NCBI GenBank assembly: GCA_005877695.1
Contig: VBOA01000012.1
Span: 40,554-85,249, forward strand
Direction: 5' to 3'
From: Gammaproteobacteria bacterium
GTDB lineage: Bacteria; Pseudomonadota; Gammaproteobacteria; Diplorickettsiales; Diplorickettsiaceae
Length of the DNA stretch: 44,696 bases
In this document: positions 26,964-35,826 of the stretch, piece after piece
Layout of the letters: each line of letters opens with the position of its first letter
How positions within the stretch are numbered: the first letter of the stretch is position 1
Position numbers and translations under genes: made by a program
The notes under the pieces: model-generated
Told to the model about the DNA's origin: nothing
Databases searched by the model: none
Seen by the model: the letters and a program-made list of their open reading frames with translations, nothing else

Positions 26964-28304
26964 ATGGTTAAGCAAATGAGAAACTTATTAGATTCCTTTT
27001 TTCAAATCCAGCAGCGAGGAAGTACGTTGCAGCGTGAAATCATGGCTGGCTTGACCATTTTTTTAGCCATGCTGTATTCCGTGGTAGTGATACCTAATAT
27101 GCTAAAGCTGGCAGGCTTTCCGCCACTCGCGACATTTATCACCACCTGCCTGGTAGCCGCCTTTGGTTCTTTGCTGATGGGATTATGGGCTAATTTACCG
27201 ATGGCTATAGGCTGTGCAGTATCGCTTACTGCTTTTACAACGTTTGGTATTGTTTTAACACAACATTTAAGTATTCCTATCGCTTTAGGCGCAGTATTTT
27301 GGTTAGGGATTTTTTTTACGATTATTTCAATTACTGGAATACGTGCTTGGATACTGCGTAATTTACCGCAGGGTGTAGCCTGCGGTATTGGGATAGGGAT
27401 CGGTTTGTTTTTGTTACTCATTGCTGCCAGTAGTATCGGCTTGATCATTAAAAATCCACAACAAGGGTTACCGCTGCATTTAGGTGTGTTTACTTCTTTT
27501 CCGGCTTTAATGACATTGTTAGGCTTGGCAATGATTTTTGGTTTGGAAAAAAGAGGTGTTCCAGGTGCAGTGTTGTGGGCGATCATATTTATTTCGCTAC
27601 TGGGTTTGTGCTTCGATCCGCAGGTTAAATTTCAAGGATTATTTGCTATACCGCATTTATTTAATCTAAAAACAGAGGCGTTATTTTTGCATTTGGATAT
27701 TATTGGCGCATTGCATCTTAGTGTTTTACCCAGTGTGTTAGCTTTAGTGATGACTGCGGTGTTCGATGCAACCGGTACTATCCATGCAGTAGCCAGTCAA
27801 GCTAAATTATTGCAGCGTCAGCAACCGATGAAAAACCAATCAAAAGCTTTAGCGGCAGATTCTATTAGTAGTATTTTTGCGGGACTAATCGGTGCTTCAC
27901 CCGCGGCAGTGTATATAGAATCCGCAGCAGGAACAGCAGTGGGAGGGAAAACCGGTTTAACCGCAACTATAGTGGGTTTGTTGTTTCTTCTCACTTTATT
28001 TATTTCTCCGCTGGCTTATTTAGTGCCGGCTTACGCGACCGCTCCTGCTTTAATGTATGTCGGCTTATTGATGCTAAGTAATGTTACAAAATTAAATTTT
28101 GCAGATTTTGTCGATGCCTTATCTGGCTTATTATGTGCCGCTTTTATTGTATTAACCTGCAATATCGTTACAGGTATTATGCTCGGTTTTAGTGCTTTGG
28201 TGATTGGTCGTGTTTGTGCCGGTGAATGGCGAGAGTTAACCCCGGGCACGGTCGTGATCGCCTTGATATTAGTCTTATTTTACGCGAGTGGCCGAACGTT
28301 CTAA
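26964..28304 (+). CDS. Purine permease of the AzgA (NCS2/COG2252) type
   Basis: Proton-driven uptake of adenine, guanine or hypoxanthine in the inner membrane. 446 residues with about 12-14 membrane segments. Family features are the N-terminal [20 protein letters not shown], the [20 protein letters not shown] segment, [29 protein letters not shown], and [20 protein letters not shown] (the NCS2 substrate-site region). GAGGTAAAC precedes the ATG. The gene sits alone between folC and the frameshifted ABC exporter. Purine salvage fits a host-dependent bacterium. The exact base cannot be told. Confidence 0.9.
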   Translation: MVKQMRNLLDSFFQIQQRGSTLQREIMAGLTIFLAMLYSVVVIPNMLKLAGFPPLATFITTCLVAAFGSLLMGLWANLPMAIGCAVSLTAFTTFGIVLTQHLSIPIALGAVFWLGIFFTIISITGIRAWILRNLPQGVACGIGIGIGLFLLLIAASSIGLIIKNPQQGLPLHLGVFTSFPALMTLLGLAMIFGLEKRGVPGAVLWAIIFISLLGLCFDPQVKFQGLFAIPHLFNLKTEALFLHLDIIGALHLSVLPSVLALVMTAVFDATGTIHAVASQAKLLQRQQPMKNQSKALAADSISSIFAGLIGASPAAVYIESAAGTAVGGKTGLTATIVGLLFLLTLFISPLAYLVPAYATAPALMYVGLLMLSNVTKLNFADFVDALSGLLCAAFIVLTCNIVTGIMLGFSALVIGRVCAGEWRELTPGTVVIALILVLFYASGRTF

Positions 28305-28470
28305 CTAATCTTAAATAAAGATAAATTATTATCTTTTAGATTTATTTGTTAATTTTTTATTCATTTATAGCTAGTTTTACTGATTGAATTCACGTAAGCT
28401 GGCTGACCTAATCTACTGTACATTCAACCTCTATCGAAGGAGAAGGGAGGGATCGTGCGGCTTAAATAAC

Positions 28471-30250
28471 ATGAAGAAATTCGATCGACATTTAACGTTT
28501 AATAAACAATTCTGGATAAGTTTTTGGCGCTTACTCAAGCCTTATTTGGCAGTCCGAAGAAAAAAACTCGCCTATATTTTACTGTTCTTAAATATATTTT
28601 TTACATTTGTGGCGGTAGAAGGGAATGTTGGGATAACTTATTGCACTAAGAATGTCTTGAATGCATTACAATATTTTAATAAACCGCTGATATGGCAAAA
28701 TTTACTATTGATGGCCGGTGTTATTACAATGATGTTTTTAGCCTATGGTTTTGCTTTTTATGTGAATGGTTTACTCGCCTTACGCTGGCGACAATGGTTG
28801 ACTAAAAATACTTTGCCCTCAGTGGTTAATCAATAAGAATTATTATCGTTTTCGGTTTTTAGCAAAGAAGATAGATAATCCCGATCAACGTATCAGTGAA
28901 GATATCAATCAATTTACACAATTAACTTTAGATATAACATTCCAAATTTTGCAATCATTAACGCTGTTTGTTTCATTTGGGATAGTACTTTGGCAGATTG
29001 GTAGTCTTACGATTCCATTAGGGCATCTTGTTATTTCAATACCGGGGTATTTATTTTGGGCGGCTTGTTTGTTTGGTGGCCTAGGAATGTGGCTAACCAA
29101 TCGCATCGGTAAAAAATTAATAGGCTTTAATTATCATCAGCAACGTTATAATGCCAATTTCCGTTTTGCATTAATAAAATTTCGTGAATCTAGAGATGAG
29201 ATTGCTTTACAACGCGGAGAACAATCTGAAGCTACTCAGTTTCATGATTTGTTTAAGAAAATATATCATAATTTTATCGATATTATTCAATTAAAAAAAC
29301 GTTTAGCGTTTATATCCAATGGTTTTAATCTTGCCAGTATTCCAATCGCAACATTGATGGCTATTCCATTGTTTTTAAGTAAAAAGATCCAATTTGGTGG
29401 ATTAACTCAAATTAGTATGGGATTTAATAGTGTAGTGGGTTCATTTACAACGTTGATGCAGGTTTATACTTCATTGACTGAATGGAATTCAATTATTGTG
29501 CGTTTAACTGAGATGAATACGGCCATTGAACAAGCATCTACTGCATTGCCTAACAAATTAATTATCCAAAAAAATAAACGGCATGATTCTATTACGCTGT
29601 CTAATCTAAACTTATTTTTACCCGATGGACAATTGTTGCTAGGACCCATCAGTCTGTCTTTGAATTTAACCGAAAATTACTTAATAAAAGGCGGTTCAGG
29701 TATCGGAAAAAGTTCTTTACTTCGTACCTTGGCGGGTATTTGGCCTTTTTCTGAAGGGTCAATTGACTTTCCCAAAGATAAAAATACTTTTTTTCTATCA
29801 CAAAAAACCTTTTTCTCATTAGGGACATTAAAAGAGACGCTTATCTATCCTTTGCAGCAGACAGTAACGGATGATGAATTGAAAGCGCTGCTCCGATGTT
29901 TTGGTTTAGCAAAATTTCAAGTTGAATTAAATGAGATTAAGCCTTGGCAGCAAATATGTTCGCCGGGTGAGCAGCAATTGATAGCATTGATTAGAGTGGT
30001 TTTAAATAAGCCGGACATCTTATTTCTTGACGAAGCTACATCAGCTTTAGATGATGTTTCGCAAATTAAGGCATACCAAAATTTAGGTTTACTTTTACCT
30101 CATACGTGTTTGATTAGTATTGGCCATAGAACGGATCTAGAGCAATTTCATAGTAAACTTATTATTTTTTCCAAAAATAAACCTGTAAGTATTGCTAGGA
30201 TTGCTCCATCAAAAACAGTCGTTGCTGATCGTGTACCTGTATCTGATTAA
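28471..30250 (+). pseudogene. SbmA/YddA-type ABC exporter, frameshifted
   Basis: One former gene of about 593 codons in two frames. The first frame from ATG 28471 (KKFDRHLTFNKQFWISFWRL) carries the first membrane helices and stops at 28836. The second frame is already coding by about 28822 (WLINKNYYRFRF, then KIDNPDQRISEDI, a family hallmark) and runs to 30250. The break lies within about 28810-28825. The nucleotide-binding domain is complete: GGSGIGKSSLLRTLAGIW, signature SPGEQQLIALIRV, Walker B ILFLDEATSALD, GHR switch. The family (ABC_membrane_2) includes peptide/B12 transporters and ABCD-like proteins. A single clean shift with no other damage suggests recent loss or a sequencing error. 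Confidence 0.8.
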
Positions 30251-30365
30251 CGAAGTCATCGAATTATTTTTTGGATTGTTTGCGTGCTTGCAAATAAAAA
30301 CAAATTTTTCGCAAATCTCCGGATAAGTAGGTATAATTCCAGCAATAAATTTGTTGAGCTTGCTT

Positions 30366-30833
30366 GTGGATTTTCCATTTAAACGTGCTAGTTTTATTGT
30401 TATTCTTGTTATTGGCGCTTTGTTGGTTATTTTTGTGCCTTTATGGATGGAAGATTATCATGCGAATGATCGCCTCTCGTTTACTATTCCCAGCGTGCCG
30501 ATTCCACCAAGCGCTGCATTATTACCGATGGCTTCCAATAAACCGAGTATGAAGAATTTGTTAAGCTATCCTTTGGCACCGGCAAAAGCATGGGTGCTTG
30601 AGTTGCCAGATATTAAAGATCCCGTTCAAGCTGAACATTTAGTACAAACTTTACGACGTAAAGGTTTTAATACCTTTAGTTGTCAATACCAAAGTTTGCT
30701 AGGTCGGTTGACACGGGTTTTTGTGGGACCCGAAATTAAACCAGAGCAAATGAAACAAATAGCCGAACAACTGAATACCGAGATGCATCTTACCACGCAG
30801 GTAGTTTCATTTGATCCCTTACTCATTCAATAA
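30366..30833 (+). CDS. SPOR-domain membrane protein (DedD-like)
   Basis: Short N-terminus, one membrane helix (~10-28, FIVILVIGALLVIFVPLWM), a Pro/Ser linker, and a C-terminal SPOR domain (~75-155) that binds denuded peptidoglycan at the septum (VLELPDIKDPVQAEHLVQTL, then RRKGFNTFSCQ). 155 residues from GTG 30366, the start that gives a DedD-like head. A TTG at 30351 would add five residues. Neither has a clear ribosome site. DedD normally follows folC. Here two transporters intervene. pyrF starts directly after the stop. Confidence 0.8.
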   Translation: MDFPFKRASFIVILVIGALLVIFVPLWMEDYHANDRLSFTIPSVPIPPSAALLPMASNKPSMKNLLSYPLAPAKAWVLELPDIKDPVQAEHLVQTLRRKGFNTFSCQYQSLLGRLTRVFVGPEIKPEQMKQIAEQLNTEMHLTTQVVSFDPLLIQ

Positions 30834-31619
30834 ATGTCAAAAAAAATTAAAAAATTAAGTTTTGCTGAACGGGCGACTCTTTGCTTGAATGCCAGTGCGC
30901 AACGTTTGTGTCAACTAGTAGCAGAAAAACAAACTAATCTTTGTTTGTCCGCTGATGTGAGTCATGCTGCTGGATTACTGAATTTGGCGGATAGCGTAGG
31001 AGAGGAAATTTGTTTACTAAAAACTCATGTCGATATCTTGTCTGATTTCAGCGTTGATTTTATCAAGCAACTTAATTACTTAGCGGAGAAACATCGTTTT
31101 TTAATCTTTGAAGATCGCAAGTTTGCAGACATAGGCTATACCGTTAAACAACAATATGCCGGAGGCCTTTATCATATTGCTGATTGGGCGGATATAGTGA
31201 ATGCCCATATCATTCCCGGTCCTGGTATTATTCAAGGTTTACAAGAAGTGGGTTTAGCTAAAAAACGCGGTTTATTATTACTTGCTGAAATGAGTTCGAA
31301 AGGGACGCTTGCTAAGGCAGCGTATACAGAAGCGAATGTAGCGATGGCCGCAGCTTATCCGGAGTTCGTGATGGGGTTCATAGCCCAACGTCAATTAACT
31401 GAAAATCCAGGCTTAATCCATCTAACACCAGGGATACAATCCGATTCGCTGGGTAAGGATAGACTAGGGCAGCAATACATTTCCCCAGAGCAAGCGATTA
31501 TACAAAAGGGTACCGATATCATTATCGTTGGTCGAGGTATTTATCAAGCCAAGGATCCAGCGGTGAGCGCTCAACATTACCGAAAATCTGCTTGGAAGGC
31601 TTACTTAGCATGTTGTTAA
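30834..31619 (+). CDS. pyrF: Orotidine 5'-phosphate decarboxylase, eukaryote-like type
   Basis: Last step of UMP synthesis. 261 residues. The sequence follows the fungal/animal URA3-type enzyme rather than the usual gammaproteobacterial PyrF: NLCLSADVS, ICLLKTHVDILSDF, FLIFEDRKFADIGYTVKQQY, ADIVNAHIIPGPGI, LLLLAEMSSKGTLA, and IIIVGRGIYQAKDP. Catalytic residues are Asp41, Lys63, Asp94, Lys96 and Asp99. The gene lies between the SPOR protein and cmk. In E. coli pyrF follows lapB instead. Both points suggest replacement by a transferred gene. Base usage resembles the neighbours, so the event would be old. It overlaps cmk by 10 bases. Confidence 0.93.
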   Translation: MSKKIKKLSFAERATLCLNASAQRLCQLVAEKQTNLCLSADVSHAAGLLNLADSVGEEICLLKTHVDILSDFSVDFIKQLNYLAEKHRFLIFEDRKFADIGYTVKQQYAGGLYHIADWADIVNAHIIPGPGIIQGLQEVGLAKKRGLLLLAEMSSKGTLAKAAYTEANVAMAAAYPEFVMGFIAQRQLTENPGLIHLTPGIQSDSLGKDRLGQQYISPEQAIIQKGTDIIIVGRGIYQAKDPAVSAQHYRKSAWKAYLACC

Positions 31620-32302
31620 ACTCCGAAAAATCTTCTTCCATTCCGGTCATTACCATTGATGGGCCGAGTGGCTCCGGGAAAGGAACCATTAGCTACTTAT
31701 TAGCTCAGGATCTTGCTTGGCATTTCCTTGATAGCGGCGCAATTTATCGCATTGCTGCTTGGGTTGCCACAGAGACGCAAACCCCTTTTGAAGAAGATCG
31801 ATTACTGCCGATAATGTCGGATTTAGAGCAGAATATCAGCGTTCAAACGATAGCGAAACGATTTAGAATTTTTTGGCAGCAGCAGGATATTACTGAAAGT
31901 ATTCGTACCGAAGAAATAGGGCAATGGGCTTCAAAATTAGGGACTTATCCTAAGGTGAGGCAGTCCTTATTGGTTTATCAACGTTCATTCCGCCGTCCTC
32001 CTGGTCTGGTAGCTGACGGCCGGGATATGGGTAGTGTGGTTTTTCCAGACGCTAAGCTTAAAATCTTTCTGGATGCCAGTCTCGAAGAACGGGCCAAACG
32101 GCGTTATTTGCAGTTGAAGGCGAAAGGGAAGCATGTTAGCCTTAGCGCTGTGCGAGCAGAGCTTGAGCAGCGTGATTGTCAAGATAGGCAGCGTCCCGTA
32201 GCGCCTCTTGTAGTACCTACAGGAGCTATCATTATTGATAGCACGCACTTAAGTATTCAGCAGGTATTGCAACTGATTAAAAGTAAGTTGTTTCCGGCTT
32301 GA
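31610..32302 (+). CDS. cmk: Cytidylate kinase
   Basis: Phosphorylates CMP/dCMP. 230 residues from ATG 31610, overlapping the pyrF stop. The upstream TTG would only add pyrF-coding sequence. P-loop IDGPSGSGKGTISYLLA (Gly18-Thr26). CMP-binding parts are LDSGAIYRIAAW and VADGRDMGSVVFPDA, and the lid region has LEERAKRRYLQLK. The cmk-rpsA order is conserved in gammaproteobacteria. A hairpin follows the stop. Confidence 0.95.
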   Translation: MLLNSEKSSSIPVITIDGPSGSGKGTISYLLAQDLAWHFLDSGAIYRIAAWVATETQTPFEEDRLLPIMSDLEQNISVQTIAKRFRIFWQQQDITESIRTEEIGQWASKLGTYPKVRQSLLVYQRSFRRPPGLVADGRDMGSVVFPDAKLKIFLDASLEERAKRRYLQLKAKGKHVSLSAVRAELEQRDCQDRQRPVAPLVVPTGAIIIDSTHLSIQQVLQLIKSKLFPA

Positions 32303-32313
32303 ACAAGGGGATA

Positions 32314-32345
32314 TTAGGCAAAATTTTCTGAAAATTTTCCTAATG
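32314..32345 (+). terminator. Hairpin between cmk and rpsA
   Basis: ATTAGG then AAAATTTT (32314-32328) pairs with AAAATTTT then CCTAAT (32332-32345) across a 3-base loop with one bulged C. A G-rich spacer follows rather than a T-run, so it may be an attenuator or S1 leader structure as well as a cmk terminator. A second small stem GCGCAA/TTGCGC is at 32389-32401, in the rpsA leader. Confidence 0.5.
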
Positions 32346-32442
32346 CGAGGGGTCGTTTTTAAATGCGATACCCGATTTAAATTAACCGCGCAATTTGCGC
32401 CTTAACCATGGTTCTCTAAAAAAGAACAAGTGATATAACTAT

Positions 32443-34014
32443 ATGAGTGAGAGTTTTGCACAGTTACTGGAAGAGAATTTCTCTGAACGTATTTTTTATC
32501 CTGGGATGATTATTCCCGGAACTGTTGTCCGCATCGAAAAAGACCGAGTCGTTGTTAATGCGAATTTAAAATCTGAAGGCTTGATTCCTATTGAGCAATT
32601 TTATAATGAAGCAGGCGAATTAGAAGTTACTGTGGGCGATCAAGTCGATGTCTGCATCGAATCTTTAGAAGATGGTTTTGGTGAAACGCGGTTATCGCGT
32701 GAAAAAGCCAAGCGCGCAGAAATGTGGACTGCCTTACAGCGTGCACACGATGCCGATACTGTGGTGACAGGAAAGGTCACAGGAAAAGTAAAAGGTGGTT
32801 TTACAGTAGAAATTGGCAATCTACGTGCTTTCTTACCCGGTTCCTTAGTGGATGTACGTCCAGTACGTGATTCTAGCATTATCGAAGGTAAAGATCTGGA
32901 ATTTAAGGTCATTAAACTCGATCCTAAGCGTAACAATATTGTTTTATCACGACGTGCCGTCCTTGAATCTGAAGGTCAAGCTGGACGTGAACAGTTATTA
33001 ACGGAATTAGAAGAAGGTCAAGTGATTAAAGGTATCGTGAAAAACTTAGCTGATTACGGTGCATTTATCGATTTAGGTGGCATCGATGGTTTATTACATG
33101 TCACTGATATTTCCTGGAAACGTGTCAAACAACCCAGTGAAGTCTTAACCATAGGCGATGAAATTGAAGTGGTGGTGTTGAAGATCGAAAGAGAGAGAGG
33201 TCGAGTATCTTTAGGACTGAAACAATTAGTCGGCGATCCGTGGGAAGATTTAGTTAAACGTTACCCTGTAGGCACTCGCTTAAAAGGTAAAGTAACTAAT
33301 GTCACCGATTATGGTTGTTTTGTTGAAATAGAAGAAGGCGTTGAAGGCTTAGTTCACGTTTCAGAAATGGATTGGACCAATAAAAACATTAATCCGAATA
33401 AAATCGTTCAAGCTGGTATGGAAATTGAAGTCGTCGTATTAGATATTGATTCGGATCGACGTCGTATTTCTTTAGGTATTAAGCAATGTAAGTCTAATCC
33501 TTGGGAAGATTTTGCTAATACGCATGCGAAAGGCGAACGAATTAGCGGTAAAATCAAATCGATTACTGATTTTGGTCTCTTCATTGGTTTACCTGGTAAC
33601 ATTGACGGCTTAGTTCATTTATCGGATATTGCATGGAATTTATCCGGCGAAGAAGCAGTACGTAAGTACAAAAAAGGTGATGAATTGGAAACAATCATCT
33701 TATCGATTGATTCTGAGCGTGAACGTATTTCGCTGGGTATCAAGCAATTAGAGACCGAATCATCGCATCCTTTTGATAAATATAGTAAAGACCAAATGGT
33801 TAAAGGGAAAATAGCCGACATCAACGACGAAGGGATGAAAGTTGATTTAGGTAATAATGTTGAAGCTCAACTTAAGCTATCTGAGTATGGTGAAGAAGGA
33901 AAAAATTATGAAGTGGGACAAGAAATAGAAGCAAGAATTTTAAATCTTGATCGAAAAAATCGTCACATTTCACTTTCTCTCCTTCCAGTAGAAGAAAAGG
34001 CAGTGACTAAGTAA
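32443..34014 (+). CDS. rpsA: 30S ribosomal protein S1
   Basis: mRNA-binding ribosomal protein. 523 residues with six S1 domains in tandem. They start at about 20 ([18 protein letters not shown]), 106, 192 ([20 protein letters not shown]), 277 ([20 protein letters not shown]), 364 ([19 protein letters not shown]) and 450. The E. coli protein is 557 residues, so the C-terminal tail is shorter, and the sixth domain is the most diverged. rpsA is normally autoregulated through its leader. The 140-bp leader here holds two small hairpins. In E. coli ihfB follows. It is absent here. Confidence 0.97.
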   Translation: MSESFAQLLEENFSERIFYPGMIIPGTVVRIEKDRVVVNANLKSEGLIPIEQFYNEAGELEVTVGDQVDVCIESLEDGFGETRLSREKAKRAEMWTALQRAHDADTVVTGKVTGKVKGGFTVEIGNLRAFLPGSLVDVRPVRDSSIIEGKDLEFKVIKLDPKRNNIVLSRRAVLESEGQAGREQLLTELEEGQVIKGIVKNLADYGAFIDLGGIDGLLHVTDISWKRVKQPSEVLTIGDEIEVVVLKIERERGRVSLGLKQLVGDPWEDLVKRYPVGTRLKGKVTNVTDYGCFVEIEEGVEGLVHVSEMDWTNKNINPNKIVQAGMEIEVVVLDIDSDRRRISLGIKQCKSNPWEDFANTHAKGERISGKIKSITDFGLFIGLPGNIDGLVHLSDIAWNLSGEEAVRKYKKGDELETIILSIDSERERISLGIKQLETESSHPFDKYSKDQMVKGKIADINDEGMKVDLGNNVEAQLKLSEYGEEGKNYEVGQEIEARILNLDRKNRHISLSLLPVEEKAVTK

Positions 34015-34017
34015 CAG

Positions 34018-34224
34018 CTGTTTTCTTACTTTCTTAAGAACAGCATGGGCTTAAATAAAGGATGATTTTGCAGAAAGCTAAAGTTCTGATGATAGCATTG
34101 GAACTTTAGCCCAATGTTGTAAAATTAACTGGACTAACGCGGAAGATGCTATTTTGTTGCTGCAGATCACGTTGACAACAAAGCCATGTTATAAAAGAAG
34201 TTTTTTGCTCGGTCCAGATTAATT
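34018..34224 (+). other. Hairpin-rich spacer between rpsA and lapA
   Basis: Three structures fill the 239-bp gap. CTGTT..CTT (34018-34027) pairs with AAGAACAG (34036-34043). A perfect 9-bp stem CTAAAGTTC (34078-34086) / GAACTTTAG (34101-34109) follows. A longer imperfect palindrome has arms AATTAACTGGAC (34123-34134) and GTCCAGATTAATT (34212-34224) around an inner TTGTTG/CAACAA stem (34154-34159, 34176-34181). The last has the look of a small palindromic element or structured RNA. No product can be named. Confidence 0.45.
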
Positions 34225-34253
34225 GAATATAAGTTCCATTAGTAGGTAAGTCT

Positions 34254-34544
34254 ATGCGGTGCATTACATATGTATTCATAATCGTTTTGTTCATATTGGG
34301 ACTTATTTTTGCAGGTCTAAATGCCGATCTGGTCAGTGTAAATTATTATTGGGGCACTAAACGTTTACCGCTTTCTTTATTAGCCATACTCAGTTTTATT
34401 TTAGGCGGCTTATTGGGTTTATTAACCGCTTTAATTACCTATATAAAATTAAAGTATGTTAATAGGCGTCTACGCCATCGTTTGATTTTAGTCGAAAAAG
34501 AATTAAGCAACTTGAGAGCTTTACCCTTTAAAGATCAGCATTAA
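34254..34544 (+). CDS. lapA: Lipopolysaccharide assembly protein LapA
   Basis: Small inner-membrane partner of LapB that controls LpxC turnover and so LPS synthesis. 96 residues with two membrane helices (~4-22 and ~43-65). The family pattern has NADLVSVNYYWGTKRLPLSL between them, and a basic cytoplasmic tail follows (YVNRRLRHRLI). GTAGGTAAG lies just before the ATG. lapB follows after 67 bp that hold a small hairpin. Confidence 0.88.
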   Translation: MRCITYVFIIVLFILGLIFAGLNADLVSVNYYWGTKRLPLSLLAILSFILGGLLGLLTALITYIKLKYVNRRLRHRLILVEKELSNLRALPFKDQH

Positions 34545-34567
34545 GGTGTTGTATTTTCTTAAATTGC

Positions 34568-34588
34568 TGCGTGCTATATATGCACGCA
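34568..34588 (+). other. Small hairpin between lapA and lapB
   Basis: TGCGTGC (34568-34574) pairs with GCACGCA (34582-34588) across TATATAT. There is no T-run, so it may affect message stability or lapB translation rather than termination. Confidence 0.5.
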
Positions 34589-34611
34589 ATGATAGCTAAA
34601 TGAGCGTGACT

Positions 34612-35772
34612 ATGCTGGAGTTACTATTTCTATTGCTTCCTATTGCCGCCGCATCGGGTTGGTATATTGCTTATTATCAATTTTCAAATTCTAGCTCACA
34701 TAAGAAACATGAATGCAATCGTGAGTATTTACGTGGTTTAAATTATTTACTTAATGAACAGTCCGATAAAGCCGTTGATACCTTTATTAAAATACTTGAA
34801 GTTGACATAGAAACTGTAGAAACTCATTTAGCTTTAGGTGTGTTATTTCGTCGGCGTGGCGAAATCGATCGGGCAATTCGACTCCATCAAAATTTGATTG
34901 CAAGGCCTAATCTCGCGCACGCACAAAAATTACAAGCGTTGTTAGCATTGGGAAGAGATTATTATTGTGCGGGTTTATTAGATAGAGCAGAGCGTTTATT
35001 TTTCGAAGTGATCAGCCATGATGATAACGAATATGTACGTATCGCTGTGCGTTATCTATTAGAAATCTATCAACAACAAAAACGTTGGGAAATTGCCATC
35101 AAGCATGCAAAAAAAATCTCCAAATGGGATAACAAGATTTTCAAAAATATAGCGCATTACCATTGTGAATTAGCTCAGAATTTATTGAATAAACAAGGCA
35201 GCGAGAAAGAAGTGATCAAACTTTTAGAGCTTGCTTTAAAGTATGATGCACAGTGTGTTCGCGCCAATCTCATTAAAGGAAAATTGGCCATTATCGCCGA
35301 AAAATGGGAAGAAGCTATTGCTATCTATCAAGCCATAAAAAAGCAAGATCCTGATTATATTACTGAAACCTTAGAGCCGCTTAACCAATGCTATTTACAG
35401 CATCAATCGGGATCAATAGGACTACTGAGTTATTTACATGAAACACTCACCGAGCATGCCCAAACGCCGTTGTCATTAGCGATTGTTAAATTGATTCAAG
35501 AAAAAGATCATGAAAAAGCACTGCAATTTCTTACTCAGCAATTACAAATGAAGCCTTCATTACCCGGTTTATACCAATTAGTTGATTTACATTTGGCACA
35601 AGAAAATTGTTCGTTGACGGATAAAAATAATTTAATCAGTTTAAAGGATCTTATTAAAAAATTAATGGAAAATAAACCGATCTATCGTTGTTTAAGCTGT
35701 GGTTTTAATAGCAAAATTCTCGATTGGCTATGTCCCGCCTGTCGTAATTGGAGTACAATCAAACCCCTGTAA
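34612..35772 (+). CDS. lapB: Lipopolysaccharide assembly protein LapB
   Basis: Inner-membrane TPR adaptor that brings FtsH to LpxC. 386 residues from ATG 34612, chosen because MLELLFLLLPIAAASGWYIA matches the family start almost exactly. An ATG 12 bases upstream is possible. One N-terminal membrane helix, then about nine TPR units (~40-340, e.g. GLNYLLNEQSDKAVDTFI, THLALGVLFRRRGEIDRAI). The C-terminal rubredoxin-like metal knuckle is YRCLSCGFNSKILDWLCPAC (two CxxC pairs). All essential features are present. Confidence 0.94.
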   Translation: MLELLFLLLPIAAASGWYIAYYQFSNSSSHKKHECNREYLRGLNYLLNEQSDKAVDTFIKILEVDIETVETHLALGVLFRRRGEIDRAIRLHQNLIARPNLAHAQKLQALLALGRDYYCAGLLDRAERLFFEVISHDDNEYVRIAVRYLLEIYQQQKRWEIAIKHAKKISKWDNKIFKNIAHYHCELAQNLLNKQGSEKEVIKLLELALKYDAQCVRANLIKGKLAIIAEKWEEAIAIYQAIKKQDPDYITETLEPLNQCYLQHQSGSIGLLSYLHETLTEHAQTPLSLAIVKLIQEKDHEKALQFLTQQLQMKPSLPGLYQLVDLHLAQENCSLTDKNNLISLKDLIKKLMENKPIYRCLSCGFNSKILDWLCPACRNWSTIKPL

Positions 35773-35826
35773 TAATAGGGTAAATTGCTTGATTTGAACA
35801 GAAACATAGAATAATCACGCTGTCGT

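Noticed and set aside
27002..27586. A 194-codon minus-strand open frame.
   Set aside because: It lies wholly inside the purine permease gene, is rich in Lys/Pro/Ile as expected of antisense to membrane-helix codons, and has no motif.
34106..34294. A 62-codon minus-strand open frame between rpsA and lapA.
   Set aside because: It overlaps the lapA start and the palindromic spacer, has no ribosome site, and its composition is not coding-like.
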